The position numbers and the translations under genes are program-made. From contig JAEZQX010000051.1 in the NCBI GenBank assembly GCA_023441105.1, forward strand, positions 1-37,733: a stretch of 37,733 bases of DNA, read 5' to 3'. Source of the DNA: Pseudomonadota bacterium. GTDB taxonomy: Bacteria; Pseudomonadota; Gammaproteobacteria; Burkholderiales; Burkholderiaceae. The first letter of the stretch is position 1. Each line of letters begins with the position of its first letter. The notes beneath the pieces were generated by a model that did not search any database, had not been told where the DNA came from, and was given only the letters and a program-made list of their open reading frames with translations. This document shows, piece after piece, positions 15,792-23,866 of the stretch.

Positions 15792-16312
15792 CAGTCGGTT
15801 TCCTCTTCGTCTTCGATGAACTGGCGGGTCCCCGACAAGGTCATGTACGCCAGGAAGATGATGGTCAGGCCGACGCCGATCGGGATCGGCAGGTAGTACA
15901 AGCCGGCAGTCACCGGCATGGTGTTGAGCGTCTGGTCCCAGTTCCCCACGGCGAGCTCGATGCTCTTGTAGAAGACCACCGCCAGCGCCAGGAGCGAAGC
16001 CACGGCGCTGATCCGGATCGCGCCTTGCGCGCTGGGCGGGGGCAGGATCCGGTCGAGGATGGTGATGCCGACGTGACGCCCGCGACTGAGCGCCAGCGGC
16101 ATGCCGAGGAAGATCGTCCAGACGAACAGCACGCGCGAGAGCTCGTTGGAGAACCCCATGGAACTGTTCAAGAGGTAGCGGGCGAAGACCTCCGCGATCA
16201 CCAGGATGGTCATCCCGGCAGCTGCCGTGCACGCGGCTATCGCTGCCAACCTGTCCAGAGCCACGAACGCCCCCAGCAGGCGTGACGGACTTGCCGGCGG
16301 TGCTGCTTCCAC
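15791..16312 (-). CDS. dctQ: TRAP transporter small permease DctQ
   Basis: About 173 residues with four hydrophobic spans, the small permease subunit. Typical DctQ pieces are AAAGMTILVIAEVFARYLLN, then NELSRVLFVWTIFLGMPLALSRGRHVGI, and a last span around GVGLTIIFLAYMTLSG. The open frame extends to an ATG at 16609 inside dctP, but residues before about 100 of that frame are Arg/Pro-rich shadow. The GTG at 16312, 19 bases after the dctP stop, is the best start, although its ribosome site is weak. It ends in a one-base overlap with dctM. Confidence 0.88.
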   Translation of the reverse strand: MEAAPPASPSRLLGAFVALDRLAAIAACTAAAGMTILVIAEVFARYLLNSSMGFSNELSRVLFVWTIFLGMPLALSRGRHVGITILDRILPPPSAQGAIRISAVASLLALAVVFYKSIELAVGNWDQTLNTMPVTAGLYYLPIPIGVGLTIIFLAYMTLSGTRQFIEDEEETD

Positions 16313-16331
16313 GAGGTAGCTCGCGTGCGGG

Positions 16332-17318
16332 CTACTTCCTGGCGGCGTTCGCAAACCGATCCACCAGGGCGGGGTCCAAGGTCTTCTTGGTCTGCTCGTA
16401 CATCGGCAGGGTTGCCTTGCGGAAGGCGTCGCGCTGGGCCTCCGACAGGCTGGTGATATGCACGCCCTTCGCCGCCACGTCCTTCTTGAACGTGGCTTCT
16501 TCCTCCACCGCGTACTCGAGCTGCTTCCGGGTCGTCTGCGCGGCGAGCTCGAGGATGGCGTTGCGGTCCTTCTCCGGCATCTTCTCCAGCAGGCGCTTGC
16601 TGCCGGCAAAGAGCATGAGGTCGTAGAAGTGGCCAGTCTCGGTCAGGAACTTCTGCCCGGCATCCGGGATCTTGAACATGCTGATCACGGAGTACGGGTT
16701 CTCCTGCCCGTCGATGACGCCCTGGCTCAAGGCGGGGAAAAGCTCCTTGCCGTCGACCTGTGCGGTGCTCGCGCCGAGCAGCTTGAAGGTCTCGATGTGC
16801 ACCGGGTTGGCCTGCAGGCGGATCTTGAGGCCCTTGATGTCATCGGGCGTAGTCACCGGCCGCTTGCTGTTCGTCAGGTGGCGAAAGCCGAGCTCCATGA
16901 AGCCGAGGTTCCAGAAGCCCTTGTCGAGCAGCGCCTTGTCGAGCTCCTTGCCCAGCGGGCCGTCCATGACCTTGGCAACCGAGGCACGATCCGGGAACAG
17001 GAAGGGCAGGCCGGTCACGCCGATCTCGGGCACGTAGCTCGTCACCCAGGCCGATGAGATCAGCGTGCCGAAGATGGTGCCGTTGCGGACCTGCTGGACC
17101 ATCTCCGCGTTGCCGCCCAGCTCTCCGTTGATGAACAGCTGGACCTTGTAGCGGCCCTCGGTCGCCTTCTCCACCCCCGGGATGAAGATCTCCTTCATCG
17201 CCCGCACCGACGAGTGGTTCCCGAAGATCACCCCGCCGACGCGCAGCGTCTCGGCCGACCAGGCGGTCGACATCATCCCCAGTCCCGCAATCAAGCAACC
17301 CGCCAGCGTCTTCCGCAT
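16332..17318 (-). CDS. dctP: TRAP transporter substrate-binding protein DctP
   Basis: A 328-residue periplasmic receptor. The ATG at 17318 is chosen because GAGGAA lies at the right distance; the ATG at 17330 overlaps that ribosome site. It has a Sec signal (MRKTLAGCLIAGLGMMSTAWSA) and DctP hallmarks: LTNSKRPVTTPDDIKGLKIR, then ALSQGVIDGQENPYSVISMFK. It is the first gene of the operon dctP-dctQ-dctM-rraA. Its promoter region carries two GTATAC operator cores, at 17355 and 17418, matching those in front of hyuA. This suggests that the transported solute is the substrate or precursor for the HyuAB pathway. Confidence 0.93.
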   Translation of the reverse strand: MRKTLAGCLIAGLGMMSTAWSAETLRVGGVIFGNHSSVRAMKEIFIPGVEKATEGRYKVQLFINGELGGNAEMVQQVRNGTIFGTLISSAWVTSYVPEIGVTGLPFLFPDRASVAKVMDGPLGKELDKALLDKGFWNLGFMELGFRHLTNSKRPVTTPDDIKGLKIRLQANPVHIETFKLLGASTAQVDGKELFPALSQGVIDGQENPYSVISMFKIPDAGQKFLTETGHFYDLMLFAGSKRLLEKMPEKDRNAILELAAQTTRKQLEYAVEEEATFKKDVAAKGVHITSLSEAQRDAFRKATLPMYEQTKKTLDPALVDRFANAARK

Positions 17319-17351
17319 GATGTTCCTCATTGGTCGGTGAACTCTGCGGCT

Positions 17352-17378
17352 AATGTATACCTTGGATCAGTCAAAGAC
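17352..17378. promoter_or_regulatory. Composite GntR-type operator C (GTATAC-N9-GTCAAAGAC)
   Basis: AATGTATACCTT (17352-17363) is followed after 9 bases by GTCAAAGAC (17370-17378), the same nonamer and nearly the same spacing as operator A in front of hyuA. It lies 34 bases upstream of the dctP start, overlapping the expected promoter. Confidence 0.65.
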
Positions 17379-17414
17379 AACGTTTCTGCCGCTCGGAGGC
17401 CTTCGTCGGCTGCG

Positions 17415-17439
17415 ACGGTATACTTTTCTGGTCTTTGAT
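17415..17439. promoter_or_regulatory. Composite GntR-type operator D, second element inverted
   Basis: ACGGTATACTTT (17415-17426) is followed after 7 bases from the core by GTCTTTGAT (17431-17439), the inverse of the TCAAAGAC element. It lies about 100 bases upstream of dctP and about 58 bases from operator C, similar to the A-B spacing at hyuA. Confidence 0.55.
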
Positions 17440-17571
17440 GGGGCGCGCGGCGGTCCAGACCGCACCGGGCCAGCGCGCTGCACCGCCATGGCGCGCGGCT
17501 GCGCGCGGCAGCGGCATTCGGGTCCGGCGATGAGCCGTGCCCCGGTACGGTGAGCCAGCGTTCCGTCCCCA

Positions 17572-18486
17572 TCACGACTGCCTGGCCGGAGGTGAAAGAA
17601 CCGCTCGAACAGTGGCGACGAAGGCGAGCAGGCCCGGTGTGCTTCTCTTGCCGCTCCACACGAGAAACGCCGTAGGCTGAGGCTTGACTCCGGCCAGCGG
17701 CACGAAGGCGACGCCCTTCAGCCCTGCGGCCCCCACGGACTCGGGAATGACCGTTACCCCGAAGCCGCCCGCAACGAGTGCCACCAGGGTAAGGATCTGG
17801 CCACCGAACTGCCTGGTGTTTGGCTGAAAGCCTGCCGTGGCGCACATGGCCATCATCTGGTCGTGATAGGCACGTGATGCATCCCGTGCGAACAGGAGAA
17901 ACGGCTCGTCCTTCAGGGCGCTGAGCTGGATGCTCTTGCATCGCGCCAGCGGATGCCTCGCGGGAACGCACGCGACGTATCGCTCCTTGCATACCATCAG
18001 GCTCTCAAGGCCTTGTGGAGGCAGCGGCGAGTTGATGAAGCCTGCATCGAGACTGCCCGTCTTGATGAGCTCGATCTGCCGCTGCGAGAAGACTTCCTGG
18101 AAGCAGACCTCGATCTCGGGATGGGTTGCGCCGAAGCGACCGATGACTGCCGAGAGGCCACGATAGAGCATCACGGCCGTGAAGCCGACATCGATTCGCC
18201 CGGCCAGCCCGGCTGCCACCGCCCTGGCGAACGCGGCGGTGCCCTGGGCGTGCAGTAGCGTCTCCTTCGCCTTCGCAAGCAGGACATGCCCGAGCGGTGT
18301 CAACTCGACATGCTTGCTGTCACGTTCAAACAGCCGCACGCCGAACTCCTGCTCGAGATGCTTGATCGCCTTGCTGAGGGGCGGCTGCGTCATGTGAAGC
18401 CTTTCCGCGGCGCGGCCGAAGTGCAGCTCTTCCGCCAGCACCACAAACTGCCGCAGGTTCCTGAGCTCCACATCGGGCTCTCTCAT
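17572..18486 (-). CDS. LysR family transcriptional regulator
   Basis: A 304-residue LysR-type regulator. The ATG at 18486 is chosen over the open-frame start at 18570 because AGGAGA lies 7-8 bases before it and the family N-terminus (VELRNLRQFVVLAEELHFGRAA) follows directly. The helix-turn-helix covers about residues 8-67 (ERLHMTQPPLSKAIKHLEQE). The effector domain begins near GRIDVGFTAVML and includes PLPPQGLESLMVCKERYVAC and LVALVAGGFGVTVIPESV. The HFGRAAERLHMTQPPLSKAI wording is close to the BenM/CatM/HcaR-like branch, often used for aromatic catabolism. It diverges from the seven-gene operon beginning at 18817 and is its likely regulator. Confidence 0.92.
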   Translation of the reverse strand: MREPDVELRNLRQFVVLAEELHFGRAAERLHMTQPPLSKAIKHLEQEFGVRLFERDSKHVELTPLGHVLLAKAKETLLHAQGTAAFARAVAAGLAGRIDVGFTAVMLYRGLSAVIGRFGATHPEIEVCFQEVFSQRQIELIKTGSLDAGFINSPLPPQGLESLMVCKERYVACVPARHPLARCKSIQLSALKDEPFLLFARDASRAYHDQMMAMCATAGFQPNTRQFGGQILTLVALVAGGFGVTVIPESVGAAGLKGVAFVPLAGVKPQPTAFLVWSGKRSTPGLLAFVATVRAVLSPPARQS

Positions 18487-18816
18487 CGCGTCTCCTTGTG
18501 GTGGTTCGCCGTCTCCCTGCATTGCCGATGCCAAAAAGCCAAGGAAGATCTTCTGCAGGAGCGGCGCCACTCGCCCCGCATTCTATTGAGGTCGAATCGT
18601 CCCCGCGAGCACTCCGGAAGGGGCGCCCGCGCCGGTCCGTGAGAACGATTCCCCGGAGGAATCGTTGAAGTCAAAGGTGGCAATGGACACCCCTGCCGAA
18701 CGTCGCCATGCTTCGGCGCACAGAGACAGGAACGCTGGCGAGCCGGAGAACGCGGCGGCGGTTGATCGTCCGATTCATCGCCTGCGGAATCGCCGGGCCC
18801 ATTGCGAGGATGAACA
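18487..18816. promoter_or_regulatory. Divergent regulatory region between lysR and the catabolic operon
   Basis: This 330-base gap between divergent genes has no supportable open frame. It holds a perfect inverted repeat at 18644-18666: arms AACGATTCC and GGAATCGTT around the 5-base loop CCGGA. The inner T18649 and A18661 are 11 bases apart, the T-N11-A spacing of LysR sites. It lies about 150 bases before the operon start and about 160 bases before the regulator start. As RNA it could also fold into a hairpin, but no T-run follows. Confidence 0.6.
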
Positions 18817-20028
18817 GTGAAGATTGCCGAAAGATTCAACGTCATTGACGTCGATACCCATATTGTCGAGCCGCCGGACCTCTGGACTTCGCGGGTCTCG
18901 AAGCGATGGGGGGACCTGGTGCCTCACGTGAAGCCGGACCGGAACGGTGTCGAGCGCTGGTATATGGGAGAGGAAAGACTTCCGGCCGCGGGGGCTGTTG
19001 CGCAGGCCGGTTGGAAGGACTATCCACCTTCCTTCCCCGCTACGCTGGCCCAGGCGGATCCCGCGGCATGGAAGGCGGTGGACCGCCTGGAGCGCATGGA
19101 CCAGTACGGCATCTACGCCCAGGTGCTCTATCCGAATCTCCTCGGCTTCCAGTGCGAGTCCTTCATGAGGATGAGCGACAGGCAACTCGGCCTGGACTGC
19201 GTGAGTGCCTACAACGACTTCCTGGCGGACTTCTGCAGTATTGCACCCGAGCGTCTCGTCCCGGTCATGTGGCTGCCGTTCTGGGATCTGGAGGCCTCCA
19301 TCAAGGAGGTGGGACGCGCTGCCAAGCTGGGACATCGAGGCGTCATCTTCGGGAGCGATTTCTCGGCGGTGAAGCTACCCTCGATAGGGCATGAGCATTG
19401 GGATCCGCTGATGGCGGAAATACAGGACAAGGATCTTTCGCTCAACTTCCATATCGGCTTCGCGGCCAAGTCGACCGAGGAACAGCGGTTGTACCAGCGC
19501 AAGGTTGCTCTCGAGAAGCAGGCCTTCGTGAAGGAGAGCACGCTGATGTTCATGGGGAACGCTCAGGCCATCTCCGACGTGGTCCTGTCGGGCGTCTGCG
19601 ATCGCTTCCCGTCGCTCAAGTTCGTCTCCGTCGAGAGCGGTGCCAGCTGGTTGCCTTTTCTCATCGAGGCGCTCGACTGGCAATGGATGAATTCCGGTGC
19701 CTCTGCCACCTTCCCGGCCCGCCGACTTCCGAGCGAGTATTTCCGGCGCCAGGTATACGGCTCGTTCTGGTTCGAGAGTGCGCTGCTCAAGCAGACCATC
19801 GAGCTCTTCCCCGACAACATCATGTTCGAGACCGACTTTCCGCATCCCACCAGTCTGTCACCGGGACCTGCCTCATCCTCGGGCACGCCGGCGGAGATGA
19901 TCGAGTCGGCGCTTGCAGGCGTGCCGGACCAGCTGCTCAGCAAGGTCCTCCATGGCAACGCCGCCGGGATCTATCACCTGAAGAGCCCGGCGCTTCGGCA
20001 GCGCGAGGAAGCGGAGCAGCGAGCATGA
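18817..20028 (+). CDS. ACMSD-type amidohydrolase/decarboxylase
   Basis: A 403-residue amidohydrolase_2 protein of the ACMSD (2-amino-3-carboxymuconate-6-semialdehyde decarboxylase)-like group, which also contains gamma-resorcylate and related non-oxidative decarboxylases. Metal-site markers are D11, D13 and H15 in IDVDTHIVEPP, H212 in LNFHIGF, ESGASWLPF around E273, and D340 with H343 in METDFPHPTSL-like FETDFPHP. The length suits this branch with its long insertion. It is the first gene of a tightly packed operon and ends in an ATGA overlap with the CMD-like gene. Either C-C bond cleavage/hydrolysis or decarboxylation is possible. Confidence 0.87.
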   Translation: MKIAERFNVIDVDTHIVEPPDLWTSRVSKRWGDLVPHVKPDRNGVERWYMGEERLPAAGAVAQAGWKDYPPSFPATLAQADPAAWKAVDRLERMDQYGIYAQVLYPNLLGFQCESFMRMSDRQLGLDCVSAYNDFLADFCSIAPERLVPVMWLPFWDLEASIKEVGRAAKLGHRGVIFGSDFSAVKLPSIGHEHWDPLMAEIQDKDLSLNFHIGFAAKSTEEQRLYQRKVALEKQAFVKESTLMFMGNAQAISDVVLSGVCDRFPSLKFVSVESGASWLPFLIEALDWQWMNSGASATFPARRLPSEYFRRQVYGSFWFESALLKQTIELFPDNIMFETDFPHPTSLSPGPASSSGTPAEMIESALAGVPDQLLSKVLHGNAAGIYHLKSPALRQREEAEQRA

Positions 20029-20432
20029 CAGAGGGGGAGAAGGCCAGGAAGGCGGAAGCGATCCTGCAGCGCGTGAATCGGGACCGTGGCTTCGTCAGGC
20101 TTTGGCCGAAGCTGCTGGCGGAGCGCGACCCCGACTACATGGAGTGCGTGCACAACCTCACGATGCATGCGCTGCACCGAAGCGGCAGCCTGCCGCAGAA
20201 GGTCAAGGAGTTGATCCTCATCAGCCTGAATGCCTTCGACTACTACGAATTCGGCTTTCGCGTGCACGTCCGCAGCGCGCTCAAGTGCGGGGCGACCGAG
20301 GAGGAGATCCTGGAGGCGCTCGAGGTCGTCGGCATCCAGAAGATCCATGCGTTGACTTCGATGCTCCCCGTGCTGGTCGAGGAGGTGGCTCGTTTCAAGG
20401 AACAGCCGCCTGGCGAGCCCGGGGGGCAGTGA
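20025..20432 (+). CDS. Small CMD/AhpD-like family protein
   Basis: A 135-residue helical protein with a carboxymuconolactone decarboxylase fold across about residues 38-115. The pattern is LPQKVKELILISLNAFDYYEFGFRVHVRSALKCGATEEEILEALE. The redox CxxC of AhpD-type peroxidases is absent (YYEF at the equivalent place) and only His81 remains, so it is not a thiol peroxidase. The ATG overlaps the stop of the amidohydrolase by 4 bases, and the stop shares one base with the next ATG, showing strict translational coupling. Small CMD proteins of this kind often accompany ring-cleavage and CoA-ligase genes, but their reaction is usually undefined. Confidence 0.83.
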   Translation: MTEGEKARKAEAILQRVNRDRGFVRLWPKLLAERDPDYMECVHNLTMHALHRSGSLPQKVKELILISLNAFDYYEFGFRVHVRSALKCGATEEEILEALEVVGIQKIHALTSMLPVLVEEVARFKEQPPGEPGGQ

Positions 20433-21982
20433 TGACGCTGGTCATCGATCTCCTGGACTATGGGCTTGCGCGCGAGCCGCACCGCATCTGCGTCAAGGAC
20501 CGGAACCAATCCTTCACGCATGAGGAAGTCCGGGACCTCTCACATCGCATCGCGCATGCGCTTCGGGCCGCCGGCCTGAGCCGCGGGGCACGCGTGGGCT
20601 TTTTCACGCCCAACTGCGCGCTGGCCATGGTTGCGATGATCGGCGTGTTCAGGGCCGGCGCCGTCTGGTTGCCGGTCCACCCGCGCAACATGATCGGGGA
20701 GAACAGCGAGTTCCTCGCGGACAACCGATGCGAGCTGCTCTTCTACCACGGCAGGACGGAGGCCGAAGCCAGGCACTTCGCGTCTGCCGTCCCCTCGCTC
20801 AAGGCGATCATCCGGCTTGACGAGCACGAAGGCGGCGAAGGCCTGGTTTCATGGGCATCCGGATACCCGAACCGGTTCGACGATGATCGGAGCACGCCGG
20901 AGGATATCGCCTGGATCAAGGGCACCGGCGGGACGACCGGGCGGCCCAAGAGCGTACTCATCAGCAACAGAAGTGCGGTGACCCTGTTCCAGACCTTCCA
21001 CTGGTGCCTGCCGCTGCCCGAGGGCCATGTGACCCTTGCTGCCGCGCCGATCTCGCACGGTGCGGGAACGGTTGCGCTATGCGCGCTGTGCAACGGGGGA
21101 ACACTCGTCCTGATCGAGCGGGCCGAGGCGACGGAGGTGCTGGATGCGCTCGTGGACCATGACATCACCACCTTGTTCCTGCCACCAACCGTCATCTATG
21201 CAATCCTGGCCCTCCCGGACATCAGGTCCAGGAAGTTCCCACATCTTCGCTACCTCATCTACTCGGCGGCGCCGATCGCTGCGGACCGCTTGCGGGAAGC
21301 CCTCGACATTTTCGGTCCGGTGCTGGCGCAAGTCTATGGACAGACGGAGGCGCCGATGATGCTGACCTTCCTGAGTCCGGCAGATCACGTCGTGTCCGAC
21401 GAAGCTCAGTTCCGCAAGCGGCTGACCAGCTGCGGCCGGGCCACGCCCTTCGCCCAGGTGGAATTGATGGATGACGAGGGAAGGATTCTCGGCCCGGGAG
21501 AGGTGGGGGAGGTCGTGGTGCGCAGCGAGCTGGTGATGAAGGGCTATCGAGGTGATCCGGAGGAGACAGCCAAGGTCTCGCAGTTCGGATGGCATCACAC
21601 GGGCGATGTCGGCATGCGCGACGCTGACGGCTACTTCTACATCGTGGACCGAAAGAAGGACATGATCATCAGTGGCGGATTCAACATCTTTCCCAGCGAG
21701 ATCGAGCAGGTGCTCTGGGCTCATCCGGCGGTGCTCGATTGCGCCGTCGTCGGCGTTCCGGACGAGAAGTGGGGGGAGGCAGTCACGGCCGTGGTGGAGC
21801 TCAAGCCCGGCGCGGTCGCGGAAGGAAGCGCATTGCAGGCCTTCTGCCGTGAGCGGCTCGGCGGGATGAAGACGCCGAAGCGCGTCGAGGTCTGGCCCAG
21901 GCTGCCCAAGAGCTCCGTCGGCAAGGTGCTGAGAAAGGAGATCCGGGAGCGGTTCTGGGAAGGGCAGTCCCGCAGGGTGTAG
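20432..21982 (+). CDS. AMP-forming acyl-CoA synthetase/ligase
   Basis: A 516-residue member of the ANL superfamily that would activate a carboxylic acid to its CoA thioester via an acyl-AMP. All core motifs are present: the phosphate loop GTGGTTGRPKS (164-174), VYGQTEAP (301-308), HTGDVGMRDADGYFYIVDR with D392 and R407, the hinge KKDMIISGGFNIFPSEIE, and the C-terminal lysine region LPKSSVGKVLRKEI with K498. The length is typical. It sits third in the operon with a one-base overlap to the gene before, and a crotonase-fold gene follows. This implies a CoA-dependent degradation route. Substrate (aromatic, alicyclic or fatty acid) is not readable. Confidence 0.93.
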   Translation: MTLVIDLLDYGLAREPHRICVKDRNQSFTHEEVRDLSHRIAHALRAAGLSRGARVGFFTPNCALAMVAMIGVFRAGAVWLPVHPRNMIGENSEFLADNRCELLFYHGRTEAEARHFASAVPSLKAIIRLDEHEGGEGLVSWASGYPNRFDDDRSTPEDIAWIKGTGGTTGRPKSVLISNRSAVTLFQTFHWCLPLPEGHVTLAAAPISHGAGTVALCALCNGGTLVLIERAEATEVLDALVDHDITTLFLPPTVIYAILALPDIRSRKFPHLRYLIYSAAPIAADRLREALDIFGPVLAQVYGQTEAPMMLTFLSPADHVVSDEAQFRKRLTSCGRATPFAQVELMDDEGRILGPGEVGEVVVRSELVMKGYRGDPEETAKVSQFGWHHTGDVGMRDADGYFYIVDRKKDMIISGGFNIFPSEIEQVLWAHPAVLDCAVVGVPDEKWGEAVTAVVELKPGAVAEGSALQAFCRERLGGMKTPKRVEVWPRLPKSSVGKVLRKEIRERFWEGQSRRV

Positions 21983-22005
21983 CAGTCAGTCACGGAGCAG
22001 CGACA

Positions 22006-22761
22006 ATGGGCAACTCCTTTATCCAGGTCCGGCGCCTTGAAAGTCAGCCAGCGGCCGTTGTCCTGACGTTCGCCCGCGGCGAGAAGCGAAACGCGCTCAG
22101 GGAGGCGGACATGGTCGCGCTGAGCGACCGGTTGAATGCTCTTCATCATGATCCCGAGACGAAGGTCATCATCATTACCGGCTCGGGGGAAGCATTCACC
22201 TCCGGACAGGATGTCAACGACATCAATGCCTTCGAAGGCGCGCAACTGGCGAGGTTGTTCGAGCGGGACGTGGACATCCTGTCGCGGATCGTCATGATGC
22301 CAAAGCTCGTCATCGCGGCGGTAAACGGGACATCGGCCGGCTTCGGGAACCATCTGGCGATCTGCAGCGACTACTGCGTGGTGAAGCGGTCCGCCGCTTT
22401 TCATTTCACGGGAATCGCGAAGTCGATTCCATCCCCCATGTTGGGCACGCTGCTCCTTCCGATGACAGTGGGGCTCAAGCGTGCAAAGGCAATCTACCTG
22501 CGAGGCGGCAAATACTCACCGGAACAGGCGCTTGCCGATGGCTTCTGCAACGCAGTGGTCGAGGACGAGCAATGGGATCAATCGCTGGAGGCGCTGGCTG
22601 CGGAGTTCTGCAGTCGCAACTCACAGGTGATGGCCTTGAACAAGCATCTGCTGAACCAGGCGGCCATGGACATGCTCGGTGCAGTGAAGCTGTCGGGCAT
22701 GGCGGGCGCCGGACTTCTTTCGGCTGAATCGAAGCTTCCGACGGGACGCGTTTCGAACTGA
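22006..22761 (+). CDS. Enoyl-CoA hydratase/isomerase (crotonase) family protein
   Basis: A 251-residue crotonase-fold protein. The two oxyanion-hole regions are recognisable, AFTSGQDVND (63-72) and AAVNGTSAGFGNHLAICSD (104-122). The two catalytic glutamates of true enoyl-CoA hydratases are not seen: Asn115-His116 stand where Cys-Glu is usual, and the segment GIAKSIPSPMLGTLL (136-150) has no Glu at the second position. So the fold and CoA-ester binding are likely, but simple hydration is doubtful; isomerisation, C-C cleavage or thioester hydrolysis are alternatives. It starts 23 bases after the ligase stop, with a GGAG-like site, and probably acts on the ligase product. Confidence 0.88.
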   Translation: MGNSFIQVRRLESQPAAVVLTFARGEKRNALREADMVALSDRLNALHHDPETKVIIITGSGEAFTSGQDVNDINAFEGAQLARLFERDVDILSRIVMMPKLVIAAVNGTSAGFGNHLAICSDYCVVKRSAAFHFTGIAKSIPSPMLGTLLLPMTVGLKRAKAIYLRGGKYSPEQALADGFCNAVVEDEQWDQSLEALAAEFCSRNSQVMALNKHLLNQAAMDMLGAVKLSGMAGAGLLSAESKLPTGRVSN

Positions 22762-22860
22762 TCGGCGCCCGCCTCGTCGGTGGCTGGGACCACCGGACGG
22801 AATTGTGTGGCAGGAAGGCCTTGAACGAGAGTGCGTAGACAACGCGACGAGGAGGAGAAC

Positions 22861-23844
22861 ATGAAATCGGTGACGAGAAGGGCGGTGATGCTCCTGGGGA
22901 TGGCTTCCGTGCTCATGTCCGCGCAGCCGGCGGCTGCGGACGACGCACAGGGATACCCGGCCAGGGCGGTCAAGCTGATCGTTCCGTTCGCCCCCGGGGG
23001 CGGTGCCGACTACTTCGGCCGGATCATCGCCGAGCGGCTGAGCGCGCAGCTCGGCAAGCCGTTCGTGGTGGAGAACCGTGGCGGGGCAGGCGGTGCCGTG
23101 GGCGCCGAAGTGGCGGCGCGAGCCGCGCCGGATGGCTACACGCTGGTTTTCGTGTCCAACGGCTTCGCCGTCAGCCCTGCGGTCTCGAAGGTCGCCTATG
23201 ACCCGCTGAAGGATTTCACGCCCATCGCGCGTGTGGTGGACACCTCCATGGTCGTTGGCGTTCATCCTTCGGTGCCGGCGGATGACTTGAAGGGCTTGGT
23301 GGCGTATGCGAAGGCGAACCCCAACCAACTCTCCTTCGGTTCGAGCGGCATCGGGGGAATCTCCCATCTCGCCACCGAAGAGTTCCTCCTGAGTACCGGC
23401 GCTCGCATGGTCCATGTTCCCTACAAGGGTACGGGACCCGCCAACATCGCCTTGGTCGGCGGCGAGATACAGGTCAACGTGGGGGATATCGGTGCGGTTG
23501 CGGAACTCGTGCGCGGCGGCAGGGTGAAGGCATTGGCCATCGGCAGCGAGGCGCGCTCGAAGCTGCTCCCGACGGTTCCCACGGCGGCGGAGGCCGGTTT
23601 CCCTGAGGCCAAGTTTGGAATCTGGTACGGTCTCCTGGCCCCCCAGGGAACTCCCAAGGAGATCGTCGCGCTCCTGAACAAGGAGGTCAACGCGGCCTTG
23701 CGCAAGCCGGAGGTGGTGGAGGCGTTCACCGCCCGATTCGCCGCGCCCGCCGGGGGGTCGCCGACGGACTTCGCACGCAGCATCGAGAGCGATTTCAACA
23801 GCTGGAAGGCCTTCGCCGACCGCTCGGGGATCAAGGTCCAGTAA
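22861..23844 (+). CDS. Bug-family tripartite tricarboxylate transporter receptor
   Basis: A 327-residue Bug/TctC-type periplasmic receptor. The ATG at 22861 follows GAGGAGGAGA and begins a good Sec signal (MKSVTRRAVMLLGMASVLMS, cleavage near AAA-DD). Hallmarks are YPARAVKLIVPFAPGGGADY, then VVENRGGAGGAVGAEV, DGYTLVFVSNGFAVSP, LSFGSSGIGGISHLATEEF, and the end WKAFADRSGIKVQ. It is embedded in the catabolic operon between the crotonase and dehydrogenase genes with no TctA/TctB partner nearby. It most likely binds the growth substrate of this operon and uses a permease encoded elsewhere. It is clearly diverged from the Bug protein at 605. Confidence 0.93.
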   Translation: MKSVTRRAVMLLGMASVLMSAQPAAADDAQGYPARAVKLIVPFAPGGGADYFGRIIAERLSAQLGKPFVVENRGGAGGAVGAEVAARAAPDGYTLVFVSNGFAVSPAVSKVAYDPLKDFTPIARVVDTSMVVGVHPSVPADDLKGLVAYAKANPNQLSFGSSGIGGISHLATEEFLLSTGARMVHVPYKGTGPANIALVGGEIQVNVGDIGAVAELVRGGRVKALAIGSEARSKLLPTVPTAAEAGFPEAKFGIWYGLLAPQGTPKEIVALLNKEVNAALRKPEVVEAFTARFAAPAGGSPTDFARSIESDFNSWKAFADRSGIKVQ

Positions 23845-23866
23845 GGCCAGTAGGACGGAGCAGCCG

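Noticed and set aside
14505..15896. 463-codon plus-strand frame opposite the dctM gene
   Set aside because: It is a His/Asp/Arg-rich repeat-like translation caused by the antisense of hydrophobic codons; DctM on the minus strand is unambiguous.
19753..19758. GTATAC as a further operator
   Set aside because: It lies inside the ACMSD-type gene, far from a promoter, and has no nearby GTCAAAGAC.
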